Positions 25,116-38,041 of a stretch of 64,000 nt of DNA are shown in pieces. The stretch's first letter is position 1. Each line of letters opens with the position of its first letter. The notes under the pieces were generated by a model. It saw only the letters and a list, made by a program, of their open reading frames with translations. It was not told the origin of the DNA and did no database searches. The DNA is from Atherinomorus stipes (Eukaryota > Chordata > Actinopteri > Atheriniformes > Atherinidae): NCBI GenBank assembly GCA_023101725.1, contig JALJCO010010195.1:558001-622000 (forward strand), given 5' to 3'. The translations under genes and the position numbers were made by a program.

Positions 25116-28100
25116 ATTCTGGGGCATGCCGTTGATGGGTTGAATAGGTTAAGCGAACTGGAGGGTAATTAAATCTGTAAAGCTACACATTTTATCTGCA
25201 TTTTATTTGCGGAGCAGATCACAATTTGAGGCACGAATTGTTTGCAAAGGTCTGCATATTAAACGCACAATGATAAGGTCTTCTTTTTGATATTTGGCTT
25301 CTCATTAATGGGTTTTATTTGTCTTGTTCTCTTCACAAAAGTCACCTTCTCATGCATAATTTGCCCAGCAGGCTGTGTGATACAGACAGAAATTTTCTAT
25401 CACTCCCTCCCCCCTTTATTTCCATTTCCCACACACATGCCCATACACACACACACACACACACACACACTGACAGTCAATATAATGAGGTGCCACTCTG
25501 TTTGGGATCTGCAGGAAATATCACACCTTGCAGAGGTTCCAAGTTTCAAAGTCCACCCCCCTTTGATTTAAATTATGAGCGGCGAAGCAAGGCACTTTTG
25601 GCATAAGCATATATTTATTGGTTTCATGATTCTGCCGCATTATTAGCAGGTTCTCAAAATAGACAGGGTGAATGGGAGTTTGCAGGGAGGCAGAGACAAG
25701 CACAATAATAATTCTTTGGTGTCTGAGGCTGTGAAAAGAGAGATGCTGTCTGGAATGGACAGAAAGACAGAATCCAAAAAGCTCTAACTTAGGGAAACTG
25801 AAAGCTCTTTCTTTGTTGTACATAAATAAATCAGCAGGCCTTTGCACGTGCACACAAAGTAATTTAAGAGTGCCCATCAGTATTTTCTTTATTTGCTGGG
25901 AATTGCAACCGTTGCCTGATTTCCACATGATTCTTTCTGGGGTTTTTTCATCTTCTTTTTGGAGGCAGTAAAATGATTACTCTCTCTGCTGTGCTTGTGG
26001 ATTTCATCTTGAATAAAACTTCCTGCACAAGCAGTGAGATGGTTGTGGACCCTGAGGCGCAGAGGGAGATATTTACAGAATACAGTGCGTTAATAAACCG
26101 TAACCTCACATAACAGCTCACCAAATGAATTCACGGGGAGAAGAGAGAGAGAGAAAAAAAAAATACCTATTTGTTCCTTCTTCTGTAGAAAGCACCGTCA
26201 TCATATTAACCGAAAAGAGAAGGCGCTTTTAGCATGTTCATGTGGTGAAAACAAAAAGCTTTAGCAGACAGTACTTCTAACAAAGTGAATGGGATAAGAC
26301 CCTGTGATGCGGAATGCAGGTTATTTGTCCAGATTCTCCGAAGTCCATCTGAGTCCAGTGTTGCTGAAGTAATGCACAACCATTTCTGGATAGGTAGGCC
26401 ATGTGCGATACACCTGGTCTATATATTGCTGCACCTAAAATTAGCTCAGTTCTCCACAGACTCCACACTGCACAGCCAAGTGATGGCACAGTTTGCACAT
26501 GCAGGGAGTTCAAAGGCAGCTGTAGCATTGTTTGAGCATGTAATTACATTCACGCTGAAAATGAGATCACCTTTGACCCCTTCATAAGGATTCTGCCAAC
26601 TATTCTCAGATTTATTCACTTACAGGGGGAAAAAAAACTATCTTTGGGCATATGTTTGGTATAGCAAATACAAGGGATTGCAATAGGTCTCCATGGAAAC
26701 ACGATTCAATATTATGTGCAGTTCTTAATGGGGTCCAACACCTAGATAAAGCATTCTTGTGAGTTTCCATTTTAGGACCCAGTTCTTGATATTATTACTG
26801 TAAACTCAATATTTCACTATCTTGTAGCACTGTTTGTTGAGCTGGTTACGTTGCTGAGACAGCCATGGTGTGGAGGAAAAGAGAGTTTTGTTCACTTATT
26901 TCATCATACACACATTTTCATAGTGCTTCCCCAAAGTATATGAATGATTTATTGCATTTCTCTGTGCATTTTTCTTCAGTCTCCCACGAACGCCCCTGTA
27001 TTACCCCGAGAATACTGTACAGAGCAAGGTACACACGAACTTGTGCATGTTTAGGTTCAGATGTGTAGACTAAATAGAAAAATCATGCAAGTGTCACCTC
27101 TGATTACAGATTAAAGCTCCCCGTTGGGACGTTTGAAAACCTTCATTGCATACAAATATGGAGTCACACATGGAGCTATTTTGCTAATGAATCTCAATTT
27201 GAGTCTTTGGTTCGAAGAGGATACATTGAGTCTGCTACATGAATGATCTCTGAAACAAATGAGAAAAAGTTAAATAAGTAAACAAAAGCATTTCAGGCTG
27301 GCAGAGACAAGAGGCATGAGAGAAAAAATTTAAAACAGCTTTAAAGCCAGTTTACTCTAAGAGGCTTCTGCAAAAGAGCGGGACAGAAACACTAAAGCAG
27401 AGAGAGAGAGAGTTGAGAAATAATCCCGATAGGGAAAGATGGATGGAGGGAAGACAAACAGGAAACATAGAAAGAGTTTTTCATTGTCAAATCATGTTGC
27501 AATATCAGGCTCCTCAGAAATAAATATGGCCACAAGTGAGACTTGGTGTTAAAAGGGTCTCTTTTAAATTTCTGCTCTCCAGCTGTGCCCCATCAGCTAG
27601 ATTCCAACGTGCCACTCAAGATCTAATGCAAGCTGAGTTGCTGCACAGCTAAAGTAATGCTGTCCAACTTTTCACACCTCAGTTCACGTCAGCTCAGAAG
27701 ATTACATACTATCTTGTCAGATAACCTGTCATTGCAGAGACATGCGGTTAGAAATCTAAGTATATCAAAACCGTACCGTGCATAAGCATTTTCCTGCAGC
27801 TGAAAATCAGACTCACAGCACTTCCCAACTTACAGTACACCTCAAACTTCTTTGGTAAGTTTGTAATACTGTAATTTATATATATGCATTAGTCTACCAG
27901 GAGCACAAATCACCACATTTTCCAGCAGATTAATTATTCATCACAAAGGCTCCTAATGTAGAGTATTAATATGAGATGACTGTCAAGCTACCAATTTTTA
28001 GGCCCTCTATCCATCTGTACTTACTTTTCAATCCCGCTTACAGGTCTTAAAGCCTTTTTCTTTCCCCTTCTTTCTTCTGCGTTAAAAACTAATTGTGGCA

Positions 28101-29400
28101 CTTTATGTCTTTGTGTTTCTTTACACTTGAAAGCTCTGATTGCTATAATTGCATGATAATTATATGCACTTGTACTTACTTATGTGTGTGTGTGTAAGTG
28201 CATAAATTTTTCAGTGTTTGTAAGGACGCAGAATTTCAGCCACGTCTGGGTTTTGCAGTAATTACACCACAAGAGTGAAACTACTTTTTACCTTTGCAGG
28301 TGGTTGTAACGACATTAGTTTATGTTTATTTAAATCCCCCATTGTTGCCTAATTATGGCAGGACTGCTGCTACAATAAGGAATAAATCCCATGTAATTTT
28401 CATAATCATTAACTGACAGGTTGTTGCAGGATATATGCTATATTTATTTCACTTACAGTGAGTGAATGTGGCAATTAAAGGCTTTTGAATGAAATGAACA
28501 AATACTCTAACATAAGAGTAACAATTAGATCCTTTTACTCATCCTAGTTAAGCTACAGCAGGTATTATTACTCTGTCTCTCCAGGTGTAAATGTGGACTC
28601 ATTGTTAGCTCAGATGCATTTCTGCCAGTTTCTGGTAGCAGAGTGGGGGAAAACAATCCTCCTTTGTCCCAGTGAAGGACAGCTGTGTACACTTGGTCCT
28701 CAGCGCAGGCAGCAAAACTAATTTTCTGGTGTACTCATTAAGAATAATTTTAGCAAGGTCCACGCATTTGTGCCGCAATCATGTCTCCTCTCTTTGCTGT
28801 CCGTCTGTGTCTGTCTTCTTCTTGATTATGTGGGTGTTGCCCAACATGCAAACACAGCTGAATGTCATGCATTATTCATCTGCAACGTGAGGGTCATGAA
28901 TAAACACACACACATACACATAGATAGGTACAAAATTCACTGAGAATTTCTCACAAGTTATCCTGAACACTGTGTGAATAATCCTTTACGTCCCAAAACA
29001 ACAGCCACGTTGCACAACACACACATTTCATCATCATTCCTCACACAGGTACAGGCTTGTCTTGTGCAACAGCACCAAAGATGATGCTAGCTGTGAACTG
29101 CAGACTCAAAGCATTCTTATCTGTTAATGGTCACACTAACTTTATGCTTTGTGGAAGAAGGCAACACACTCACACCACACACTCCCTGTAAAACTGACAT
29201 GACTCATGGCTGGAAGAGAAGGTGTGTGGGCTAGCGAGCTTTCAAAGGCTCAACTAAAACAGTAGCAGATCACTGCACCACATCATTAACTGGTTACAGA
29301 GTGGTCAGTGCATGCTAAATTTGATGGGTTTTAATCCATGCAGTACCATTTGTGCCATGCTAAGAGTGATCATGTTTACTTTATTTGCCTACGCTGTAGT
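25116..29400. other. Non-coding interval, no gene recognised
   Basis: Open frames are short, with no domain signature. I note AG-rich tracts near 26140 and 27400, a (GT)n run at about 28182 and CA runs near 28905. Parts of the interval have balanced composition without obvious repeat ends (for example 25900-26600) and could hold conserved regulatory DNA upstream of igsf3, but this cannot be judged from one sequence. Confidence 0.5.
25444..25470. repeat. (AC)n microsatellite
   Basis: Uninterrupted AC dinucleotides of about 13 units, directly visible. Confidence 0.95.
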
Positions 29401-30074
29401 CAGAAACTAAATAAACAGACAGAAGTGATTTATGGCATCTGCAGCTTAATTCCTAAGAATCACCACTCAGGCCAATGAATCACCACGAGCACATTTGATT
29501 TGATCTGACATGGAGCTTCACCAACCTTCTCCTGACCAGTGCTGAATCCACTTGACCCTGCTTGTCTTTCTACAAAAGGGTGACAAAACATGCTTTTAGA
29601 ATGAAAATCAAATTCTAGGGTCGTGCTTTCTATGTTCATTATTTTTACTTTCCTCTGGAACATTAATAGGTTGTTGTATTAGCCTTTTAGAAAATAAGAG
29701 TGATGAATAAATAGATGACAAAATCATTTATATATTTCAACTGTTGTTATTGAATAACCAGCATGAAAAGTAGTGACTAGTATTAACTCACTGTCTGCAG
29801 CTCTTTTGCAAAAGGTCTGTTATAATTCCAGCTGGCTATTTAGCAGTTATCTGTAGGGAACAACCGTAGGCGTCGGACTAATGTCATTAACCATTGACTG
29901 CAGTCTAATTGGTAAATGGGTCAAACTTGTTTCATATTATGCTGTCAAGTATGGGTTTTACATGTGAAAGTGGTTTATAGTGGGGAAAGATGGGTTTTAA
30001 TTTGACAGCAGGGACATTAAGTGGTAATTATTTCATAACAGGCTGGCACATAATTGGTGACTGTGAAATGGAGA

Positions 30075-30275
30075 TTGGGTGGTGTGGCGGTGCAGTGGTT
30101 AGTGCTGTCGACTCATAGCAAGAAGGTCAGCCATTGCCTTCCTGTGTGGAGTTTGCATGTTCGTTTTGGGTCTATGGCTGCATTGTGGTGTTCTTCCTGT
30201 GTGTACCAAGGTTCTCTTTGGGTACTCCACAACCCTGAGCTGGACTAAGCTGGTATAAAATATGGAGGGATGAAT
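30075..30275 (+). repeat. Degraded copy of the dispersed teleost repeat
   Basis: The head GTGTGGCGGTGCAGTGGTTA, then CAAGAAGGTC and TGTGTGGAGTTTGCATGTTC, matches the same family as 3342-3705 in the opposite orientation. The 3' half is decayed, ending near GCTGGTATAAAATATGGAGG. Confidence 0.65.
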
Positions 30276-30439
30276 GGAAATTTTGCCAGTGTGTGTTTTT
30301 CTCTGGGCACTCAGACTCTCTGCAAATCTTAATGTTGAAACAAATGTGATTTTTTTTTATTTGGCTAGAATTTGGTGTATTGATTGAATTGGGGGAGGGG
30401 GAAAAGGGTGATGAGATTTAGGGGTGTGGGAATGGGGCT

Positions 30440-30930
30440 TTTGTGCTTACATGGGGGAAAAAAAAAGAAAAAATATTTTAAAAAAGTGTGTGAGAAAAGA
30501 TTTTTAAATGATTCTTCATAAATAATAAGTATGAATAAATGAATTAAAAAAAAAAAAATAAAAATATGAGGAGAGGAGATATTAGGTAAAAAAAAATTTT
30601 TGTTTTTTATATTATATTTTTTTAATATGGGTAATGATTTACACTAAAAAAAAAAATTTTAAAAAAAAAAAAAAAAAAAAAAAGAAAAAGGAGGATGCAG
30701 ATAATAATAATTATTTTATTATCTAATAACAAAAATATAATATATTTAATACATAATAAACAATGTAAGAAATGATAAAATATTATACTATTATGTTCGT
30801 TATTGATGTTGTAATATATTTCATTTATATCTTATTTAGAGAATAATGTTAAATAGACATAATATAAAAATTGTAGGATAAGAAGAAGAGAGGAAGGGGA
30901 TAGGATACGAATATGTAGTAGAGAATGAAT
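30440..30930. repeat. AT-rich low-complexity block
   Basis: About 500 bases are almost pure A/T, with poly(A) at 30661-30683, alternating TTTT/AAAA tracts and no repeats or open frames. Composition changes abruptly on both sides. It may be a decayed poly(A) tail plus A/T expansion, or low-accuracy assembly sequence. Confidence 0.75.
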
Positions 30931-30974
30931 GACATGAAGCCTATTGTTTTTTTCGGATTGATATTTTTACCAAC

Positions 30975-31031
30975 GAAATCTCACAAGATTTTGTAACAGA
31001 ACAACGAGATCTCGTGAGATTTTGTTCCATC
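30975..31031. repeat. Paired near-palindromic ATCTCGTGAGAT motifs
   Basis: Two related motifs sit side by side: ACGAAATCTCACAAGATTTTGT and, 14 bases later, ACGAGATCTCGTGAGATTTTGT. Each is close to self-complementary. They look like the terminal repeats of a small DNA element, but partner ends were not found. Confidence 0.5.
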
Positions 31032-31625
31032 GCCAATCCAGCATGTATAAAAGTTCTTGTTATTCTGGAAAAATTTCATTTCCCAGCATTCTTTTTAAAG
31101 GTTGTGTGACTATGATGCAGCTGCTGCTGCTACAGGCTGATTTGCTTTGAAGCTGCTATATCATATGTCAGGTTTTAAGTTGTTGGTTACGTTACCAAGT
31201 TGTCAGAAACATTATAATTAGCCACATATTGGCTAATGCCTGCTAGCATCTGATATCTGCCAGCCAGATGTCCAAAATGAACTCCTCTGGCTGAGTTAAG
31301 GCTATTTTGAGATCTTTGCTCTCAGAGCAGACTATAGTTGTATTTTTCAAAATATGAGAGATACAACCTCACAGTTTTCTGCATATATCGGTATTGGTTG
31401 ATACTAAAAATTAAGAGTTGGACAATACCAGTTATATTATAGTCCTTTTATTAATCATATTAATTTGTGACACACATTGATGCGTGCATCAGAAGCAACG
31501 TGGGCCTTTAGTATCTTGCCCAATAACAACTTTACCTGCTCCACTAAGGACTGTTCAGTGTGCTGTTGGGGCATTTTATGAAGTTATGTGCTTTAACCCC
31601 CAAATTGTAAATCCAAACCAAAAAC

Positions 31626-31668
31626 ATTTTTTTTTCTTTCTTTCTTTCTTTCTTTTTTTTTTTTTTTA
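31626..31668. repeat. Pyrimidine tract, (TTTC)n plus poly(T)
   Basis: Runs of T, then TTTC units, then T, directly visible. Confidence 0.9.
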
Positions 31669-32317
31669 CCTCACTCTTATTGACACATAAACTAGTTCAG
31701 ATAACGGTGGTTTACTTAAAATATTAATGCTCCCTGTCCTGCAGGCTGAAGCAATCAATACTTAAAGGTGGGACCTTCAGTCAAATCTTCCACCCATCAC
31801 ACACCAAAAACACTCGCTTTTACATCCACGATTAAGGGGGAGAATAAATCATGATTTTTTTTTTTTTTATAATTATGAAGGAATAATTTGAAACATGGGA
31901 AAATATTTTGGGCGTTCCAAAAGGTTTCACATGAAGCCCAACCCAGCTGGCATTTTTATGTTAAGTTAACATCAAACACTGTAATTACAGATCTGCTCTG
32001 TCAAAAAGCATCCAACCAGCACTTCTAGAGCAGACACATCAGCACACGATTTAATCTTGAAAACAAACAAGATAGAAAGTGCTAATTAGTGAACTTTGCT
32101 GTGCTAGCTGTTTCTCTCTGCTTCTAGTTGTAATGCTAAGCTAAGCAAAATGCCTGCTGGTTCCTTAGCTTCACATTGAGCATGCATACATGAAATTTGT
32201 AAAACTGCTTTAATATTTCCACAACATCAAAAAAGGATTATCTCCTTAACTGTCAGCCTGTTATCACTTTAAGTAAGAGATTTTGTCCCAGAGCTGCTTG
32301 GCTCCATCATTCATCTG

Positions 32318-32430
32318 CATAAAGCTGATCCCAGCTGACGTTGGGCAAGAGCCAGGATGCACCCTGGACAGGTTGCCTGTCAATCACAGGACTGAAACAT
32401 AGAGACAGATAACCACCTACGGCAACGATG
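32318..32430 (-). repeat. Fragment of the dispersed teleost repeat
   Basis: GATCCCAGCTGACGTTGGGC, then CAGGATGCACCCTGGACAGG and CCTGTCAATCACAGG, is the 3' part of the family seen at 3342-3705, in minus orientation. Confidence 0.6.
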
Positions 32431-34139
32431 AGTCCCTAAACTATCCACTAACACAGCGTGCTTGAACCTAGAGGTTGCAGTGACCTCTACTTGACCCATT
32501 CTGCAACTCTGGGGTTTTTCAGCTCAGTTAAATAACAAAGTGAAATATAAACAGATGTTCAGTATCAATACAGTTACCTAGTTACAAGGCCAATGGAATT
32601 TCTAATCTGCCATCACATCAGTTTATGTGGCTCTCACCCTGAAAAGTTGATTGCAACCATGAATGTGTTTTTGTGCCTCTGCACAAGCACAAAAAATAAT
32701 GTGACATCACCACCTGTAATTTAAGACGGTACACTTGAGAGTGCGTCTGTCCCCTGAGCAGAAACATAACTCCTGTTTAAGGTGGCATCAATGTATCTTT
32801 AACGACAATTAAATTGACAATATTGTATCGTTTCGTTAAGATAAAGGCAATCTAAATGCTGATACTTATTAAAAACATGTCAGATGGGAGTTGTGTGGTA
32901 GCAGATAAAGATTTCTGAGTGGCTCACGTTTGTTGTTTGAGGTAAAGCCCAGGGCTTTTCAAATGGCCGGGTCATTTCTATCTTATCTGTGCTGCCTGCC
33001 AAGCAGAAGAAACATGAGCTGCCTGCCTACCTCAGGCTGAGTCATGCACTTACTCTCTTACACAAACACACTTACATATTCATCTGTGTGGACACACAAA
33101 AAGACACGTGCACACACACGCTTTATGATCCACATGCTGTGCATCCTCTACAGTACAAAGAGCAGAACACAGCCTCTGACGCAAACACTATCTCCTGGTA
33201 TCACTCCCATGCAAAACACTTTCCCTGTCATGCCTTTCAACCTCCTCTTCGCTTTCATGTCCCTCAACAACCAGAAACATGCACAGTTTTAAATCTTTGT
33301 TCCTGTAGACCGGCTGTCTTGCCAGATAAACGGTGTTCTGTAGAGGGTGGCAAGGTGAAAAATTCAACATGTAACCATCTCATGTTGTCTTGCAGACTGT
33401 CACGCATGCACACACTGAAGTGAGAACAAGAATGTGTTGATTGCGCTCTAAATCTGATCTTGCCCAAACAAACTTTGACTCGCCTCAGATTTCAGAGCCT
33501 CCACTCTGTCAGGGAACAGAGCGCCTCAACTCACAATGAATGGCATCCTGCAAAATTTTGCAAGTCTGGACTTTCTCATCTTGTGGCATGAAGCCAGATG
33601 AGTCTTGCTTGTCCTTACATACTGTATATACACATATTTGTTACTTCAATCTTCTAAAAAAAAAAAAAAAAAAAAAACACACAGACTTCATTGTATTGTT
33701 ATACTTCCATTTATTTGAAAGAATGTATTATCCTTTTAAATAAACAGGAAATTTGAAATCCCCGGCACAGACTGTAGGAAGTCCAGGGAGTTAATCTGAT
33801 TGTCACTGAAACGTGACGACTGTTCGCTTCTACGGGATTGAAAAAAGACTTTGTGATCAGAAAATCCCCTTCCTCTTTCAGTTTTTTTCCAAAGATAAAA
33901 AAAAAAAAAATGGACTTCTATCCAACTGAAAAAAGTCTGTACATGTGCTGATGTTACACTCATACATGCATTCAGGGGAATTTTCTAGATTTCCACTTTG
34001 TATCTAAATATAACAAATCTAAACAAGTAATGCCAAAGTTTTCTGCTCAGTCATTTATCTATTAGAGAGGCTGTTTAAATGATGCATCTCTCTAAGTAAT
34101 TTCTGATGCTTTGACTTGTTTGTAGGGCAGCAGCTAGAG

Positions 34140-35309
34140 ATTTCCAGTAGTGATGGGAAGTTCAGCCGTCAGAGAGCCAGCTCTTTTGATTTGGCTCCCA
34201 AAGAAGAGCCGGGTCTTTCCACTCCCGAATGACTCTTAATTTAAGATATTTGTGGCCCTATATTTTCCTTTAATTTGCAATTAAAGGGACTAGAGGCAGG
34301 AATTAAAAGAAAAAAACAAACATTCATGTCCATTTTTTTTAATACTAATGGGTGATGAAGCGCTAAATACCAAAAATAACGTTTCCACCCACGTTTTTCT
34401 CCGTTGCCTTGAACAGGCTGTGTGCTGCAAAATGCGCTGCAAATGGGAGTCTGAATTTCCTGCGCTGCCCTGCAGACATGACGCTAAATGACGCTACATC
34501 CGCAGTTTTGATACAGGAAGAAGACGGTTGCGGTAAATTCAAACACTGTAAGCGATAGTTATGGATTCTTCTGCCGTCAGCAAACGATCCAGATCAATTG
34601 AAAGACACTAAAAAGTGTAACTACGAAGAAAAAGCTTAGTACACAACATTATAGCTTCAGTTTGTGCACGCTCCTGTGACGGCTTGGCTCGTGGCTGCAG
34701 TTACCTGAAGCGCCAGTCGCGAGTTTTGTTTCTTATATCTTGCCTCAAGTCCCTTTAATTAATGGTTTCTGTGTTAAAAACTTTTTTGAATTCCGTATTC
34801 TCATGAGAAGCCTAAAATTTCTGCGCATTTATTCTATCTTCAAACTTTTTATTTATTTGTTTATTTGATAGGGACAGTACATACTGTACGTAATAATGAA
34901 CATATGTACTGTAGCAACAGAGGTAAATATGTTGGATTATAGTTAGCGAGCTAATTAGCATCAGTAGTCTCTAGGCAGGTGAAGAAAAGATACACAATAC
35001 AATAAAACAAAACAAAACAAAAAAAAGCTTTCAGGTGTCACATGGTTATACAAGACAACACAATGCACACACACACACACACACACACTCCTCACCACTA
35101 ACTCCTGTCTTCACTTGCAATGGAACATAGCTTTCCTCTCTGTTTTCATTCATTTGTACTAAAATATGCTCACATCTGTCTAGTTGCATGGCCTCCAGAG
35201 TGGCAAGTCAACACAAAGTACTGCTATCTCCTAAAAAACTTCTGATTCGCTACGAAGCATCGGCTCTCAGAGCCGGCTCTTCTGAGCATGACACATCACT
35301 AATTTCCAG
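34140..35309. mobile_element. Non-autonomous hAT transposon with perfect 8-bp target duplication
   Basis: The element runs 34148-35301 (1,154 bp). The left terminus is TAGTGATGGGAAGTTC and the right terminus, reverse-complemented, TAGTGATGTGTCATG. ATTTCCAG flanks it at 34140-34147 and 35302-35309, a perfect 8-bp duplication. Subterminal bases carry GAGCCAGCTCTT and, near the other end, GAGCCGGCTCTTC, inverted relative to each other. It contains an (AC)n run at about 35065-35090 but no intact transposase. Confidence 0.9.
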
Positions 35310-36734
35310 AAAGTTTCCAGAAACTGTTGATCTGTCTTGTACAACAGCTCTTTGATATAGAACGGTTTTCTCTCAGTTGGGGGGTTTTCTCACGTAATTT
35401 TCTTGCTTCAGGTGTTTCTACAACATATCTGTTGGATTAGGGTCAAGACTGTCTAGTCCAAAACATTTTCTTTATTCTTCCCTAAATGTTCTTTGGCAGA
35501 ACAACTGGTAGCTTTGGGCTTGATGTCTTAGTGTTTGACCTACTTTATCAGGAAATTTGCTCACTAGAAAGCTTTACTGACCCTTTCTTTTTGTTGAGAT
35601 AAGACAGAATTAAATGTTTTTCTCTCCCCTAATTATAATGCTTTGTATTTAATCCAGATGTGCTTTGGTATCAATATTTTACTCCTACTGCATGCCATTG
35701 TATACTTTCACAGATTTTGTGAAGCTCAGTCTTTTAGTAAACAGGATTAAGATTACAAATGATAAATTCTATAATTCATGCATTTTCAAATACAGATATG
35801 TAATAATGGGCCATTTTCCTTATTTAAGTGTAATATATTCTTGTTCCCTCTTGTTAAGGTGATGGAGTTTTAGGTCATTTTAAATGGTAGAGGGCGAAAA
35901 AAACAAAAAAAATCTACAGGCTCTACATCTGAAAAATCCCCCCCAAAAAACAAAAAAACCCATGGATTTATATTGGTCAAATTGGTCTATATTTCAGACA
36001 GCTTGCTTTATTCTAACCATGGCGGGTGCAGCACACATGAAGCAAAGATAAATTTGCAGCAAAAGTGTCTGAATCCAGGACTTTCTCTCACTCCCTCGGG
36101 ACTCCGTATCTCTGCTCTTCTTGGTCCACATTCTTCAAATGACTGAGTGTATGTCTCAGAGAGAGAATTAACTTTCCTCCTTTTGAACCAGGCAGGGCTG
36201 TTAGCAAAAGAGTTTTAATTGATTTTGAAGTAGTAGCTGTTGGGAATGCCTCTCACCGTTAAAACATGCTTGACACACAGAAACCAAAACAGCCCATTAC
36301 CACATCAAAGGGGCATCCACCCTCTTGCCATTTGTGTAAACTGTGCATCCAATTTTGATGATACACAGCATTTAAAATAATGGTAATTTATGAACTTCCC
36401 GTCAGCTGTGTTTGGGTCATTTTATTGAATATGCTCTCGGTTTGCAACAGCTATTATCCGTTTGGGGAGGGAAAGTTGTTTCATCCTTATCGTACAGAGA
36501 GGCTTCCACAGAGGCATGTGGAGCACAAACCAAGCCAAATCTCACTCAACAAAACGTATGATTGAATTCTGCTGGAGATTTTCTCTCGTCTTTTTTTTTT
36601 TTTTTTTTTAACCCTGGGAGGTGTTTATCTGAGTGATGCGTCTCTCACTGTAAAAGCTCAGTCATGAGTTCTTTGCAGCTCTGATATCAGTCTCCAGCAC
36701 AGCATGAGGCTTAGCTCTGGAAGAAGCTGCTTAC

Positions 36735-36785
36735 CAACAGAAATACCAATTACTGCACACTGCATCATGATGCCTAATGGGTCTG
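36735..36785 (-). CDS. Candidate exon D of an unidentified minus-strand gene
   Basis: A pyrimidine-rich acceptor (CATCTCTGCCACAG) is followed by 51 bases and a strong donor (G|GTAAGC). Read in phase 1 it encodes DPLGIMMQCAVIGISV, a mildly hydrophobic segment. The first two bases complete a codon with the last base of candidate exon C (T|CA = Ser). A second CAG directly follows the acceptor, so a NAGNAG choice is possible. I do not recognise the protein. Confidence 0.4.
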
Positions 36786-37339
36786 CTGTGGCAGAGATGC
36801 ACAGGATGAAAGGCTTGTAAGTTCTCTTACAGTAAAACCTGTATCACAGCCCTCAGCAGCTTGTTTAAAGAGCAGTATTTTTTCAGGATCTAATGGTGAC
36901 ATTAAGGTATAATAAATCTCTATCATTGGCTTTGTTCAGCTTGGATTCAGCCCCAAAGGACAACATCTGCTGTTAAATGATTGTAAATAAGGGTTTAAAG
37001 ACACATGAGCTTTATTGCTTGTATGCTTTTGCCCAGAATAGTGAGGCTACGCAAGGCCAGAGTGCTGTGAGGCTATATCTCCTGCTCATGTTTGTCAGCT
37101 TTTCATGTTTCCAGTGCTTGAAGCTGATTTGGCTATATCTGCTATAAATAGATTATCTAATATTAAGAAAATATTTATGTTGGCATTTAATGCAGTTTTC
37201 TCCTTTGCTTTGATTCAACCCAGATCAAATCTGTGTTTGCTTCACACAGATTTAAATTTCAAATTCATTCATTTCTGTCAAATATGTTTAAGACAAACTG
37301 TGTCTCTGTTTTTTGTTCCCATCCATTTAAATGCCACTT

Positions 37340-37590
37340 TTCTGGGTTCAGGTCAGCGGGGGCAGCTGCCTAAGCACGGAAGCCCTCTCCCAAGCCACAT
37401 TTGCTTGCTCGTCCAGTGGGATCCCACGATGTTCCCAGGCCAGCCAAGTGATGTAGTCCTGCCAATGTTTCCTGGGTCTTCCCTTGAGTCTTCTCCCAGT
37501 AGGACATGCCCAGAATACATCACCAGGGAGACATCCAGGAGGCATCCTAACCAGAAGCCCGAGCCACCTCATCTGGCTCCTCTCAATGTT
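37340..37590 (-). mobile_element. LINE (non-LTR retrotransposon) ORF2 C-terminal fragment
   Basis: The minus strand encodes RWLGLLVRMPPGCLPGDVF, then GRRLKGRPRKHWQDYITWLA and an RASVLRQLPP end. This is the familiar C-terminal tail of fish LINE polyproteins (RMPPGRLP, TGRRPRGRPR, WRDYI patterns). Only about 80 residues remain, so it is a dead 5'-truncated copy. Confidence 0.75.
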
Positions 37591-37943
37591 ATTTTTTTCT
37601 GAATGTGTTTCTCCTTCTGTATTTCGTGAAGCATATCTCAGCAGGGCACTCATAATTTCACAATTTCTGACAGAGGAGGAGGAACAAAGAAATGAATGGG
37701 GTCAATGGTTGGCAAGTCAGAGAGGAGGAAGGCTGCATGGTAGAAGGGTATAGTGAAGCAAAACAAATGAGGAAATGGAAGACTTCAAGAAAATATCCTC
37801 TTGGATGCAGTTACTGTGGACTGCTCTATAACAAATCTTCACTTATTCATCTCAGACCCCATCACGAATTATAGTACAAGTGTAATTCTGGTCCAGTCTC
37901 CTGCAACCATCATTCATGCATAACTTTGTGAAACATGTCTCGC

Positions 37944-37945
37944 AA

Positions 37946-38040
<95 letters not shown>
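37944..38040. repeat. (AAAG)n microsatellite, about 24 units
   Basis: Uninterrupted GAAA/AAAG units, directly visible. Likely polymorphic in length. Confidence 0.95.

Positions 38041-38041
<1 letters not shown>

Noticed and set aside
25521..25928. 135-codon minus-strand open frame with a good acceptor (CTCTTTTCACAG)
   Set aside because: The phase-1 reading after the acceptor stops soon and the longer frame has no domain. No donor follows at a sensible distance.
33736..33963. Possible last exon of the unidentified gene after GTTTCAG near 33807
   Set aside because: The phase-compatible reading is an unconvincing peptide and the longer open frame is out of phase with exon D.
37944..38040. Regular repeat that could suggest a CRISPR-like array
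   Set aside because: It is a simple AAAG microsatellite without spacers, in a vertebrate genome.
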